Of a stretch of DNA of 64,000 nt, positions 24,339 through 37,872 are shown one piece after another. The notes beneath the pieces are model-generated. The model made no database searches. It worked only from the letters and a program-made list of their open reading frames with translations, and was not told where the DNA came from. Position 1 is the first letter of the stretch. Each line of letters starts with the position of its first letter. The translations under genes were made by a program, and so were the position numbers. Source of the DNA: Rhodamnia argentea (lineage: Eukaryota > Streptophyta > Magnoliopsida > Myrtales > Myrtaceae); contig NC_063156.1 in assembly GCF_020921035.1 (NCBI RefSeq), positions 24,042,283-24,106,282 of the forward strand, read 5' to 3'.

Positions 24339-27300
24339 TGTGCAAGCAAAGTGCTAGCTTTTTAGAATATACATGGAGGCTTTTTTCTCAAAAATTCAGA
24401 TTTGTCTGACTTTTATTAACTGCCTAAATTTTGATTAACAAGTATAGACGCTATAGATTAATGAAATTACTCGAGATAGCTGTTTTGTATGTTCCATGTC
24501 AGCATAATTGGGTAATGTTAATGGCAGAGCTTGATTCAGTTCCTAAAAAGCCTCAGATTTTTATGTATTCTCAGGACTGTAGCATTCGCTACTAGTCTTT
24601 AACATCTGGTGCTCGAGATTTTGTCCAATTTTGTGTCTTTTGAGAATATGCAGGAGGCAGCTGTAATTCCCCCATATGTTGCATTGGCAATTAGCCCAAA
24701 ACCCGGGGTTTGGGAATATGTGAAGGTGAATGCTGGTGACCTTGAAGTAGAAGTTACCACGGCTAGGGAGTACTGGAAGTTGAAGGAGGAGGTTTTTATG
24801 AGAACTGGTGTGCGTTTTAAATATCAAGGAAGCTCAAAGAGATTAACTTTCAGAAAATAGTAATTAATGCAGTTCATCTATATTGACAACTTTGTTCAAA
24901 GCACCATATGTGGCTTTTTTATGTGATTGTTCTCTGCTATAGTGACATAGCCCCAACTTGATATTCTCTCTCATTGCGCAAAATGGCTTATTTCGTTATA
25001 CAGGGCAAACGACGACAATTCTCTGGAAATAGATTTTGAAGCCATTGATTTCAGCTCCTCGCATGACACTCCATTCATCTATTGGGGAGGGATTGAACTC
25101 TATCACAAAGTTAATGACCTCTAGGATCAGCACTGACGGTCAAAGTGCAAAGTCTTTTCTTGAATTCTTGCTGGCCCTCAACCATCATGGAGATGTACCC
25201 ATGTTCAATTGTTGAATTGGTAACGGAAGAAAGCAGAACAGACCATCAACCATGCAATAATTTCTATGAAACTGCGAGAAATGGACGAGTTTGATTTTTA
25301 TTTTTTCCGAACTGCAGAATCTAATGGTCAACCAAAACTTGAATACGGTTCTGAAGCTTCGAGCAGCGTTGATAGCAGCCGAAGCATTCATCTCCACAAT
25401 TCCGGAAAATGAACCCATAGAGAACTCTGAGCAGAGGTTATTAGTTTGTTCTCACTTGCAGGAAAGAAAACTGATTAACTCCTTTTTGTATTGCAATTAA
25501 ACTTGGCTTACCAATTATCTTCTTTCCAGGATTAAGGAACTAGGCTTCAAAAAGGTTGGGTTGCTACTGCAGCAAGAGTGAAAGAAACCATGCATATGCT
25601 GTCCGAGTTGCTTCAAGCTCCAGCCCCGCAAGAAATGCACCTGTTCATTAGCAGGCTTCCTATGATTTTCATTGTTGTTGTAATCTTTCCTCGTGGCTAC
25701 TTTAGCCAGTCAGATGCCCTTGGGTTGCCAGATACAGGTAGCGTGTTACTAAATATATAAATATTGCAAATCGTTCAAATGTAGGAAACTATAAAAGGAA
25801 ATTCCATTTATGACCAGTTTAGATTTTCAATTGTTTATAGCGCAAATCTGACTATACAAAAAGTTATGATGCTGCACAATTTCTGCAGGTGGTTTACATT
25901 CTAGATCAAGTGAGGGCTTTGGAGGAAGAACTGCTCCAGAGGATTAAGAAAGCGGGCCTTGCAGTGAAGCCTAACATTCTCGTGGTGATTGACTCTCAAG
26001 GCCATGGAGATTAGTTCTCTAGTTTAGGTCACAATAATCTGCAAATCGAAAAATTACTCTGTCTCATCTTTTGCAATTCCACTATGCAGGTTACGCAACT
26101 TATCCCAGACGCAAAGCAGACCAAGTGTGACCAGGAGTTGGAGCCGATCTTCAACACAGAACACTCTTTCATTCTTCGGGTCCCTTTCAAGACACCAGAA
26201 GGAGCCATTCTACGCCAATGGGTGTCCTGTTTCGATGTCTATCCTTTCCTAGAAAGATTTGCTCGGGCATTCATTCTGAAATTTTTTGCTTCATCAGCAG
26301 TTTTTAGGTATCATGGAGGTTGGTGCATATTGTCTTTATGTTCATTTTGTCAGGATGCGGCTGCAATGACCATGGAACACATGGATTGTAAACCGGATCT
26401 TGTAATTGGAAACTATTCAGATGGAAACCTGGTGCCATCACTTATTGCTAGCAAACTAGAGATAACACAGGTTTGGCAATCTCAAAGATTCTGCCTTTTC
26501 CCTCTCGTTCCCGGCTAATTCTGCAAAGCGCATGGAAAACCTAGAATCTTATGAGCTGTTTTTGTGCTACTGAATGTTGGCTTCTTCTGCATCCAATCCA
26601 GGGTTCTATAGCTCATGTCCTCAAGAAAACCAAGTGTGAGGACTTGGACGCTAAGTGGAAGGACGTCGATTCGAAATACCACTTTTCATGTCAATTTACT
26701 GCAGACTTGATTGCGATGAATCAGTCGGATTTTGTCATAACCAGCACATACCAAGACTTGTTTTGGTCCTTCAAACCTGATCAAATTTGTTAAGCGACTT
26801 ATTTTCAATGATGTTGATCAGGATAGTTATCTTGCTCCAGCCAATCTATGCCTGGGGCATATGAAAGTTACAGAGAATTTACTATGCCCGGGCTTTTTCG
26901 GGTGGTCTCTGGCATCAATGTTTTTGAACCAAAGTTCAATGTCGCTTGCCCGGGGGCCGATAATTCCGTGTACTTCCCCTTCAGAGAGAAACAAAGGAGG
27001 CTGACTAATGTTCACTCTGCTATTGAGGAACCACTATACAACAAGGAGGACAACAATGAGCATCTGTTAGTCCCTTTCCTGATCTGTTTATTTAGGGAGG
27101 GAACGTTGGCGTTTGATGTCATACGTTGCTAACTCTTGTATATGTGGACAGGGGATTTCTTGCCAATCGGAAGAAACCAATAATTTTTTCAATGGCAAGG
27201 CTCGACAAAATAAAAAATATCACTGGTCTAACTGAGTGGTATGGGAAGAACAAAAGGCTGAGAAGTTTGGTGAATCTGGTGGTTTTATCAGGATCCTTTG

Positions 27301-28595
27301 ACCCAGCGAAATCAGAAGATAGGGAAGAAGCTGCGGAAATAAAAAGAATGCACTCCTTGATAGAAAAATACAAACTCAAGGTTCAGTTAAGATGGATAGC
27401 AGGTCAAATTGACGCATGTCGGAAAGGAGAGCTTTACCGCTGTGTTGCAGATACACGGGGAGCATTTGTGCAGCCTGCGCTATACGAAGGTTTTGGTCTC
27501 ACGGTTATTGAAGCACTGAACTGTGCATTGCCCATGTTCGCAACTAATCAAGGGGGTCCTGCAGAAATGATTGAAGATGGCGTTTCAGGGTTTCTCATTG
27601 ATCCCAGATCCCAACAATGGTGATGAGTCATCCTTACCAAAAAAAAACAATGGTGATGAGTCAAGCAACAAGATCGCTGATTTCTTCGAGAAATGCAAAG
27701 AGGATCCTGAATATTGGAATAGCATCTCGATGGCCGGGCTCTAACACATATACTGCTGGTAAGTATGAAAAGTTAAATAAACGAGGCAACTCATTGGGCA
27801 CAATTTTCATTTGATCCTTGACTGTGCTTCTTGGCAGCTATACTTGGAAGATCTATGCAATGAAACTTTTGAACATGGGGTGCGGATATGGAGTTTGGAG
27901 GCAAATGAACAAGGAACAGAAACTTGCTAAGAGAAGATACATTCAGATGGTGCACAATCTCCTGTTCAGGAACTTGGTAAGTCACTGAGTTCTGAGGTTT
28001 GTAAGGCTTCTGACTGGAGAAGAAGGTTGTGATTCATTTAAACTATGAAAATAGGCAAATAACGTTGCTGCCCGGATCGAAGAACCCCAAGAACAAACCC
28101 CAGTGCTGGAAACCAAATCCCCAGAACCATCTCCAAAGCCAGAGACCGCACCTCCAAAGCCGACATCAGAACCAAGGCAGGTGACGTGATTTTGTTGGCA
28201 AATGACAAAAATAAAATGACAACATAGAAGCATGCGTCACGCTGTTGCGCACAAATGCAAAACTGAAACATAAAGTATGAAAGCACATTGAAGTTCTTCA
28301 GAAACTTACTGCCTCGAGCAGTGGGCAATCTAATGCACACGGAGACACAAACCCGTACAAACCATGTAATTCTCGTTCTAGTTTGAGGGAACTTAGGAAA
28401 AGAAAATGAGTATTAGAGAACCTATGATGAGTTGTTCTCAGGGAGGAAGATTTCCCAGAAATCTTCCACTCGTCTCAACTGGAAAGGATCGAGCACCATG
28501 CCCCTCGAAGTGGTGGTGTCTCACCATGGTATTCATTCTACTCTCATGCTATGCCCTGATGAAGCTCTACCGTTTCTCAGATTGACCTCAGGGAC
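23911..28595 (+). pseudogene. Sucrose synthase pseudogene, tandem copy
   Basis: Every exon region of the upstream SUS except the 33-nt penultimate exon is recognisable in order, from MSSGSGIKRGDLVANIM at 23911 to the hydrophobic tail near 28590. Lesions seen by comparison with the intact copy: a 1-nt deletion near 24798; a 2-nt deletion near 25055 (frame restored only after a stop); a 1-nt deletion near 25545 leading to a stop; loss of GGQ and the donor after PDTG near 25740; loss of the exon end and donor near 26758; a 40-nt insertion near 27608 with a stop; a disrupted exon end near 27740. The Ser12 phosphorylation position is Leu. TATA is kept at 23809. Long intact stretches remain (about 27150-27600), so decay is fairly recent. 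Confidence 0.9.
24293..24334 (+). repeat. CT microsatellite in pseudogene intron 2
   Basis: A pure CT run starts at the intron 2 donor, orthologous to the run at 18216. Confidence 0.9.
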
Positions 28596-29579
28596 ACATG
28601 CTAAACATTTGAAGTCATACCAAGACTGCACTCAATATGAATGATGCCCAGATGCAACAAATCAAATCTCGTCGTCCTTTTCTTTTCTATTTTGCCAGCA
28701 AACTGTATCGAAGTGACTGTCGCGATGTTATGGTCGCGATGTTATGGTCTGTTCCATGTGGAGTGATATAATCATACTTGCGGATTGTCTTGCCATGGTT
28801 ATCAATAACATCATCTTCATTGTTGCTAATGTGATCTTCGAGTGTGTACACTGCAGTGCAGCTTGTCCTTGACCAAAAAGGAAAGAGGAAAAAATGATGG
28901 AACCAAAGATAAATCATGAGCCTGGCGAAAGAAGCTCTACTTCTAGTTCTAGGCAGCCCACAATTGAAAGTTCTCCAAGGAGTCCCATAAGAAAATAGTT
29001 TATTCTTCCTCTTTTTACACAGATTTGTCGAAAGATTTTTTGTCTAATTACCTTTTGCATGTGCTTATTCCAAAACACGTACATTGTTTGTGAGTTCAGC
29101 ACGCAAAAATTTGTTCTTTGCATTCATGGTACTGTCAACGAATGATGAAGATACAAATTTTATTTTATTTTTTCAAATTGGGAAGGTAAATTATATTAAT
29201 CTTAAAAACACAATTGAAATTTATGTATGGATTAAAAATAAAGCTGATGATACATATATAATGTTAAAACAAGGAAAAAATAATAAATGAAAAAAAATAG
29301 TTTACTAATATAAAAGCAAGCTTTATAATTTGGAAAAAATAATAAATGAAAAAAAAAACATTTTCATAACAATTTTTTTTTCTGGAAATTAAAATGGAAC
29401 CAAGCCGGTCTTAGCTCTTCTCCGACCGTCCAAAAACGTAAAACCCCAAATCTTGAACAGGCTCTCGGACAGACCTCCTGCAGACAAAAAGAGAGAAAAA
29501 AAATTCCCGCTCGCTACTTTCCATCGTCTTCCTCAAAGCCACCCCACCCCACCCCGCCCCACTCTCTTCCCCGAAAAAG
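28596..29579. other. Intergenic, SUS copy to NDC1
   Basis: Non-coding. The first 400 bp match the 3' flank of the intact SUS copy. The 29130-29400 stretch is very AT-rich. The last 150 bp are presumably the NDC1 promoter and leader. Confidence 0.5.
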
Positions 29580-32500
29580 ATGCCAACTTTGCCTCCTGAA
29601 ACCATCCCCAGGAAGAGATTCTTAGGGTTTCTCATATGGCAATCGATACCCACTACGCTTCTCTTCTTCCTCTTCAAAGCCGCGATTTCTGCTTTCGCTC
29701 CAACCACTCGCCCCCGCAGCAGAGCGTCGTCGATCCTCGGTTTCTTGCTCTGTTTCGTCTCCTTCGAGCTCTCGCAGCTCCTGTTCTCCGCTTCTCTCTC
29801 CTTCCTTTCCTCTCCGCAGCCTGATCGCCCCGCTTCGCCGCTCGAGCTCGGGCTCGGGCTCGTCCGGTTGGTGGTCGAGTCGCGGACGGCGTCGCCCGAG
29901 CTGCGGCGGCGAGCTAGGGTTTCGCTAACCATCGCGACGTTCGTCGTGGCGTGCGCGGTGTCGAGTTTCTTGTCGGTGGCAGCGGTGTGTTGGGGGGTGA
30001 GTTCGGGGGATTCGATTGGGAGAGTAGTGGGGTTTAGAGGTTTCGTAGTTGGGCTGTTGTATGGGGTGTTATATGTTTATAAGCGCAGATGGGTATTGAA
30101 GTTTCCCATTGTTCAGGTTGGTCAAGCATTATTTTACTGTTAAAAGTCTGGATTGGTTCTTCATGGTTAGCTTCAAATTTATTGCATAAGTTTAGTGTTT
30201 TATGCAGCGTCTTACCTCACTGCCTTTGTTTATCCTTTATATGGTTCTAATGTGTAAAAACTGTGTTAGTTGGAAAAGAAGACCATTACCACAATTTATG
30301 AGATAAGTGTCTGGTTAAGTTTCTAAACTGCAGAAGTAGTCGACTGATGGATATAACCATGGGAGGGTGCACCAGGGTTTAGATGGGAGCACAAGTGAAC
30401 TTATAGAATGTCAATGTGGAGGGATATAAGTGCACTCCCACAGTGTTCAGAAAACTATCATGATGCGAGATCATTATTGATTAGTACTCTTAAGACATGC
30501 TAATAAGTCATAGACACATTGAATTAATGACAGAATCATGAAGAATGAATGCAATTACCTCCCTGTTGTTGAAGGAGCAAAATAGCCTAAATTTGTTGCT
30601 AGCTAATGAAAGAGGTTATTTTAAGTGCTAATGTAGAGATCTACCTCTGGGATGGGCGGGAATATATGGGTCAAGCCATCAAGAGTACTTTGTATTGGCA
30701 ACTTCGCATGGCTGCACATGCGAGCACTGGCCATTAGGCTACCTTTAGTTGCAGTGTGGCTGACCTATGGCTGGGGAGGTTTGAAGCAGCAACTTAATGG
30801 TTTTTGCATCAAGTTTCTGCCTTATTTTACATGGAAGACAGTGATTGCCTCAAGTGTAAAATTGTGGAAAAGTTAAACTGCAAACTGCCATATAAACCGA
30901 TGCTGATGTGGCTTTTAAATTGATTGGCAGAGTTTTTGTTTACTCAAGTTAACTCTCAGTGGGACCCTAGATAAGTGATTGCAACCTGTTCTGTGAAACA
31001 TATGATCAGAGTGGTTTACTAAATTGCCTCGGTGAATTGGGAGAGGATTTGCAAGTAGAATTGCGGAATTTATTGGTTTATCTATTATAGAATCTTGATT
31101 TCCGAATGTTACTTAGGAGGTTGGTTTCTCTATATTCTTTTACGTACTATGCATGATTTCTGACATTGTTTTCTACCAAACAGCGGACACTATATTTCAG
31201 CTTCAAGATGGGATTGCCTACTGCTGCCAGAAATTCTTTTAAATTTTCCGGCGCTGCCTATGTATTTTCATCTCTGCTGTTAGCATTTCTCCCTGATCAT
31301 CACTATGTTCGGGCTAGCATGGGAAGATTCTTGCTTGAGCAAATTATCTTTTACATGGGGACTCTTGCTGTTTTCCTTTGCTGGGAATTGATTCATCATT
31401 TGCACCAGGTGAGTGCTTGTCGCTATAGGAAACACAGTTGCTAGTGCATGTAAGGTGGTGTATATGTTAATTTCCTTTTCATCATTTCTCTTATGGAATG
31501 ACTCTCCAAATACCTGATCTAGTTACTGTAGAACTTCACAGGCACGTGAGACTTCTTATCTTGTGTTCTGTTTCCAGCTATGCTTTTTGTCATTAATTTC
31601 TACAAAAATGAAACATGATCCTGAAGTGACTGAAGACAAGTTAGGGTTTTATGGGGCTAAATCTAATCAGTTAAGCCATGTTGATAGTTGTTAATCTGGT
31701 TTTTTCTATTATGTTTAACCTTGGACCTTTGGCTATGTATTCCGGCAAGAAGAGCTTTTTTGAACTGAGAACCGGCAGTCTTTATGAGCAATCACCGCAT
31801 GCAAGCCTCAAATTATTATTTTCTCTTTTAATCAGCGTTCTCGAGTTTTACGTGATCTTTAAGAATCCTTTTCCTTTATTTAGTGCCAAGAAGATGTTAG
31901 ATTGGTAGACCTGTTCATTTTAAGCTTTTGCATGAAGAATGAATTTTTTTTTAATAAAGAAAACAGCTCGGAGAAGATAAATCTCTGAGTAAGAAGAGTT
32001 GGCGGGTAGCTTCCTAAAGCCCTTGTGCTTAGTGCATCTTATATTGTTACAGATGAAGACAAAGGTTATAACATTAATACATCTGCGCCTGTGGGATAAA
32101 AAAGTTTGTTAGGAGAAAACTGTTGGTCTGTTGACAGCTGCAAAAGGAAAGACAAATTCTTTTTTGTTCTGGTGTATTCATGTACTAAGTTGAATGATCA
32201 TGTTTCGGTGTGGTAATCAATATTGCTTTCTTGTGTCTTTCTTCTTGTGGTGGAGGCTTTGCTGGAGTTGCCTCATCTGTATTGCTGAGCTGTTTCCTTA
32301 TTTACATGTCTCCTTGCCAAACCTGTTAGCTTTATCTGATTTCCTTCTGTCTGATATCTTTCATGTGGCTTCAGGTCTTACACACAAAGAGGTTCATATT
32401 TGCTCCCCCAAGAGGGTCGGCTGCAGCAGAAACAAATCCAAGCGAACCACTTCTTGCAGCTTTGGAGGAAAGTCACCCAAGTGCTCTTGTTCACTATCTT

Positions 32501-34013
32501 GCTTATCTGGATCTCTGCATGGTTTGTGAGAATAATGTGGATACTTGGCGGCGAGCTGCTTTCTTTGAAGAAACTGGTGACACTTACAAAAGAGTTATAG
32601 CGGTATGCCTGAGGCCTTTGGAAAAGCTTGCATCAAAATTAGCTGAAGGTCTAGAAACTTCTGCTGATAAAAGCTACCCACTTTCAAATCAGTTACTCTC
32701 CCCTGCCGACTTTCAGCTAGATTCATCTTGCTATGAACCAATACATCATTATCAGGTATGGCAAACTATCCGTCCTTGTCACCTTTTGCTTCCTGCACGT
32801 ATTGTGGTGTTTGTATAGTGTGCAATTCTCGTCTTGTACTTCATTTGCAGAATTACAGATACTACTGTAGCAATGCCTTTTTTTTTTGGGTCATGCTTAA
32901 ACTTGGCATTCTGGAATCGATGAGATGGTTATGTTTTGCAGTTCACATTTGTGACATGAGCGTTGATCGAAAAAGAATCCTTGTTTGCAAATCAACCCAC
33001 TGTATATGTCAGCCATGCTTGGATTCTTGGCTGTTAAATGCTCCCCCTCCCCCCTTCCCCCCCCTCAAACAACGCAAAAACCCCCCTCTCTCCTTTTCCC
33101 GCAACTACAATTGACTGGTGTAAGTGGGCAACCAGAGAAAGCTGGGTTTGAGTGCTAGTCACCACCCTGTCAAACTTAGTAATCTATTTATTTAGTTTAG
33201 TAATCTCAGTTGCCAACTTCCAAATCGAGATTCATGTGTACTGAAAAGGAGATGAAAAAAAGGAGGTGGTGGTTTTACTCTCTCCCAAGAGAGCTTCCGG
33301 AGCAATAGTTAGAAGATGGAAAGCCAAAAGAGCTTAGGACTTATGCTTTTCATTTTCGGGTGCCTATAACAGTAGAGAGCCTAAACAAATTGAGCTTCTT
33401 TCTCGACGGAGGTTGCCATGTTACTTGACTGTCATTTTTAACTAGATCTAGCAAAGAAATTAAAGTTATATAGCTGAATCATGATGGCTTATAGTTTTGA
33501 TGACTCGATGTTTTGTATCTTCTCGATTTTGTACAGTTGTATGCATGGTGTGCCAGAGCTGCTGCCTCTCTGACCGTGCACTCACATGAGGAGGACAGAT
33601 ATGGTGTTGCTCAGCTTTCTGGCAGCAATGCTGCTGTTTTATCTACCCTATTGTCTTGCCTTCTTGCGGTTGAATCATTCATGGGGAAGAGGACCCACTT
33701 GCAATCCCAGCACCACTTTATGGGAGCCAGTGGTATTAAATGGGCGACGCCAAACGCTGGAAGAAGGTATTTTCCGTCCAGTACCGTGGGTAAGAGAAGG
33801 GGTTCTCCTCTGCATTCAAAAGCATATGCTATTGCTGATGTTCTTAGGACATCCATTTACCAAATAGTGTCTGCCTTCCACGATGAAATGCTTGCCAGTG
33901 CCAAATCTGGCAATCTTGAAAAGGAATGGACCATCAATGCGAAGCCTCCATTTGGCACTCGTGATCTTCTCTTGCAGAAATTGCATCTCTTCTTGGATTT
34001 TCGGGCTAGCTAA
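29580..34013 (+). CDS. NDC1: Nucleoporin NDC1-like membrane protein
   Basis: NDC1 is a transmembrane nucleoporin that anchors the nuclear pore complex in the nuclear envelope. Four exons fit: 29580-30116, 31184-31408, 32375-32755 and 33537-34013, all in phase 0, giving 1620 nt and 539 aa, close to the plant family length as I recall it. The N-terminal half has several hydrophobic segments (for example [53 protein letters not shown]), as expected for NDC1. The C-terminal half is soluble and helical ([30 protein letters not shown]). No lesion is seen. Identification rests on recognising the plant NDC1/Nup family, so the function is inferred from homology. Confidence 0.82.
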
Positions 34014-35824
34014 TCTCATCTCTGAGGCTTCTCTCGTTGTATTGTGTCCAACTGTCTCTTTTTGCCTTTTCATCTCATTTAACCACTCTGAAGAGTCAAG
34101 ACGCCACAGGATGTAACGTTGTCGGAAGATAAATATAAGCATTCCACATTTTCCCTAAGGGTGAGAATTTTTCTTGCTTATTTCAAGTAAATGCTGTGTT
34201 AGCTAAATACTAATACTCCACTGGGATGCTGTCTGATTACTGGATTGGCTCTGAACATAGGCCTCTTGGAATGTCTGTTGGTTAGGTTCCATCTACAATC
34301 TTGGAAGTGAGAGTGAGCACTTAAGTTTTACATCAGACACCGTTCAGACCTGAATTCTGATGTAGGATGATGGTGGGAACTGAACCTATTGTTGAGCCAT
34401 CCATTGGCTCCAGTAGTTTGCTTTAAATTGCGTCCACCACTCATCATGCCCTATAAGATTCTAGCATGTCATCTCTTTCTAGGAGAAGGCAAGAAAAGAT
34501 TCATCAATTTTGTCAAACACAAGATTGTGGCCACAAGCTTCTTGTGCACTTATTGTCACTTTTAAGTATGTCCTCCACTCACTATTATTTGTATGTGAAG
34601 TGGCATGCACGTCCTTCCCATTGAAGAAGCACCCGTCCCACCTTGTGTCCTGCATGGGAAGAGCACCCACACTTAGTTTTTTTTTTTCCTGGTTCAAAAT
34701 TGGAAAAGGATTCATGTCTCATAGGGTGTCTGAAATTCTTTACCTTTCGACGAGTTGTTCGGTCCGAGTCGACCATTTGATGGGGGCGACTTCCGCGCGT
34801 TCGACTACTTGCTGCGAGTCCTTTCATATAGGATCGATTGCCCAACGATGTCCGAATAGGTCAACATTGACTTTCACCCAATTTCCAGGATGAAAAAAAT
34901 TGTGGGACAGGCAGAAAATCTCCTTTGCAAGAAGCTGAGGTCACTCAAAGCTGTTCCTCCACGGAGGGTGGGGATGAACAGAAACTTCATGATCCCGACA
35001 AGAAGAGATGGCGGGGACACCATCCTCTCCGTGGAACCGTGGAGAAGCGTGAGAACTTTGAGACTTAGAATGAAGGCCAGCGTCAGCAACAGTAGTCTTG
35101 CTCGGATTGTCACCATTTTTTTTGGGTTTTTTTTTTAACAGAGGATTGTCACCACTTAGAAAGGAGCTTCTTAGGCGATTCAGTGCCTTAATACGTGTGC
35201 CACTTTACATGATTGTGATAGGAGAGAGAGCATCACGATCACCGCGGAGATTTAAATTTCGTTTATTTCGTAAAAAATAAATAATTTTAAAAAAATTAAT
35301 ACCACAAAAAATTATGAAAAATTCTAAATCAGTATACATGTTATAAATTTATCTCAAATTATTTTTTTTTACCACAGAAAACTCCAAATAATTTGAAAAT
35401 AATTGTTTGTAATTGTAGGTCATAAAATTATTTCGAGCGATATAAAAAATCATTTTTAAGGAATCGTTTTTCAAATCATCAATCTTTCGCGAAACAGATA
35501 GAGGGAAAGTTCCAACACTAGTTGTAATTGATAACCGTCCTATTACATCGTGTCTACTCAGATATGCATGAACAATCGACCTTAAGGTAGCATTTACGTC
35601 GTCATCTTGGACGCAATGAATGATTCTTGTTGTTTAGTCCATGGTGCTTTTGTTATTTTATATTTTATTTGTATTTTTTCATATAACGCGACCTTGAATT
35701 AATTCTGTGTCGAGTGGGGGGATCACAAGTGGGAACCAATAGCATGGATTGTAGCCTATAAGGCGTGGCTAGGGGAGATGATAGAAAGGAAATGTGGCCA
35801 GTCAAAATAATAATCATAATAATA
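34014..35824. other. Intergenic, no gene seen
   Basis: NDC1 3' UTR at the start, then AT-rich DNA. A weak, divergent relative of the foldback element arm lies at about 35285-35430 (ACCACAAAAAATTATG, TATACATGTTATAAATTTAT). Confidence 0.4.
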
Positions 35825-36649
35825 AGGGTTAATACAATGAAAAACCCTAAACCGGTACACCTGTGACAAATTTACCCCAAACTATTTTTTTGACCACGAA
35901 AAACCCCAAACCGGTACATATGTGACAAATTTACCCCAAACTATTTTTTTTACCACCAAAAACCTTAAACCGATATATTTGTGACAAATTTACCCTAAAT
36001 TAATTATTTTGACCACGAAATACCCTAAACCGATACACATGTGACAAATTCACCCCCCGTTAAATCGTCACTTTGTTTTGGCTTTTGGTCCGCTACGGTA
36101 TGGGAGGACACAACCCTTGGTGCTCCACCCATCCGTGCGCTATGGATGGTGTCATCGTACAAGAAGAGACTATCGAAGGAAGGAGGTTTACGATTTGACA
36201 TAAATAGGTAAGCCTTAGGGGCAGCCAGCGGCGAAGATCCCGACCATGGAGACCATGGGGATAACCCGGTAACAATGATATGGAAAGCAAGTCTTCGATC
36301 TTACAAAGAAAGGCGATGGCTCGAAGACCTCGTCTCTAATGCTTTTGCCTTCCACGAGACCGTACCTGTCGGATCCGAAGATCGCCTATCTCAAATTGAT
36401 AAACCTGTAACAAATAGAGGGTTAAAACCCCATATTGGTATACCCGTCAACTATCACATGTCACTAAATCAACAATTTGATAGTTAAATTTAATGAAAAT
36501 TAACGGAGGGTAAATTTGTCACATGTGTACCAGTTTAGGGTAAATTTGTCACGGGTGTACCAGTTTGGAGTTTTTTGTGGTCAAAAAAATAATTTGAGGT
36601 AAATTTGTCACAAGTGTACCAGTTTGGGGTTTTCCATGGTATTAATCCT
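35825..36649. mobile_element. Foldback element with repeated arms
   Basis: The left arm starts AGGGTTAATACAATG and holds four tandem units of about 60 bp built on CCGGTACAY-TGTGACAAATTTACCCY-AAA. The right arm (36505-36649) holds the same motif inverted, three times (TAAATTTGTCAC...GTGTACCAGTTT), ending ATGGTATTAATCCT. There is no transposase in the 450-bp centre. The flanks are AAT-rich, so a target duplication cannot be called. Confidence 0.7.
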
Positions 36650-37774
36650 AATAATAATAATAATAATAATTATTATTATTATCTTTTATAATGTAATTGG
36701 GGAATATTCTCGTCTTAAAAGGATGCAAAAGCAGAGGATGGCTAAACTAAAAGAGGCTTGAGAACAATCAATGCGATGCAAAATCAGGGCATGGAATTTT
36801 GCTAAATAAAACGTACAAAGCAGACTTAAGAGATGGCAGATGGTTAGCAATAATGAAAACCCATCTATTCTCATTAAAGCAGTGATTTTGGACAGTTGAA
36901 GTGGCAGATCATTAAAATCCCCGAGACGGGTTGGTAGTGGCCATTAGATGGTGTTCAAAATTTATCTTCTCGAATCGTTTTTCAACGGGGCATTTCTGCT
37001 AAGGAAATGGTTTCCTGGGAGGAGGAAAAAAAAAAGGGATGGTACTGATAGGCTCATTGGTAGTTTGCACTCAGCACATCGGTGCGTCATTTGTAATGAA
37101 ATTTGAGATAGGTTAACCTCTTGAATTGGAGCTGTTCTTTTTTTTTTTTCTTGGTTAAGCATGACCGATAATGAAGTTAATTAGGGTTAACCTACCATTA
37201 TATCACGTTATTATATGAGGGACAGGTGATGTCAAAACTCTCGGAATGCTCAATGCAGACGAAATTCATGTTCTCACCACTCGTTTCAGGTTCTCGTGTC
37301 TTGCTCTTGTCTCATTCAAGAGTTAGGCCTCGTGCGTCTAGGATATATGTGTTTAAGACAGTCATTTTTATCATTAGGAAAAGTCTCGTCTCTCTAGGCT
37401 ACGCTTGTCTATAGTTTTCATTTAACATCTTTTTATTATTATTTCTATAAAACTTAATATCCCAACATTTTGATTCGCCTAATCACTCTCGTTGTGGCGG
37501 ACATACGAATGACATGTTGCGACAGGAAAACCGAATGCCTAATCACTCTCTTGTCGGGATGTTATGCTTTATTTTTTCTTTTTCCATAATTACGTACTGC
37601 GATGCATGAACCATTTCGTATAGTTATAGAAGCCGAGAGTTTTAAAAATCCATTCCCAAGGTTTTTTTTTCTTCGTAAAGCAGACAGAATTTTGCATATT
37701 TAATCATGTTTTACAAGATACATTATTTTCAAAAGGTCGAGGATGCATGCTTTAACCTATGCCGGACCTCCTTC
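36650..37774. other. Intergenic, upstream of the transporter gene
   Basis: An AAT microsatellite occurs at 36650-36680. Otherwise no exon or repeat is recognised. Confidence 0.4.
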
Positions 37775-37781
37775 TATATAA
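37775..37781 (+). promoter_or_regulatory. TATA box of the transporter gene
   Basis: TATATAA lies 92 nt before the ATG at 37873. It lies after the in-frame ATG at 37759, which argues against that upstream start. Confidence 0.6.
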
Positions 37782-37872
37782 TGGACACAGAACCAGAGGG
37801 CAGATGCAGAATCTGGCTGGTCTAAGCTTTTCTAATATTCATCCCCTGCCTCTAGCTCCGTCCCCTCCGGCA

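Noticed and set aside
36275-36487. A 70-codon frame in the foldback element centre
   Set aside because: Short, without similarity or start context.
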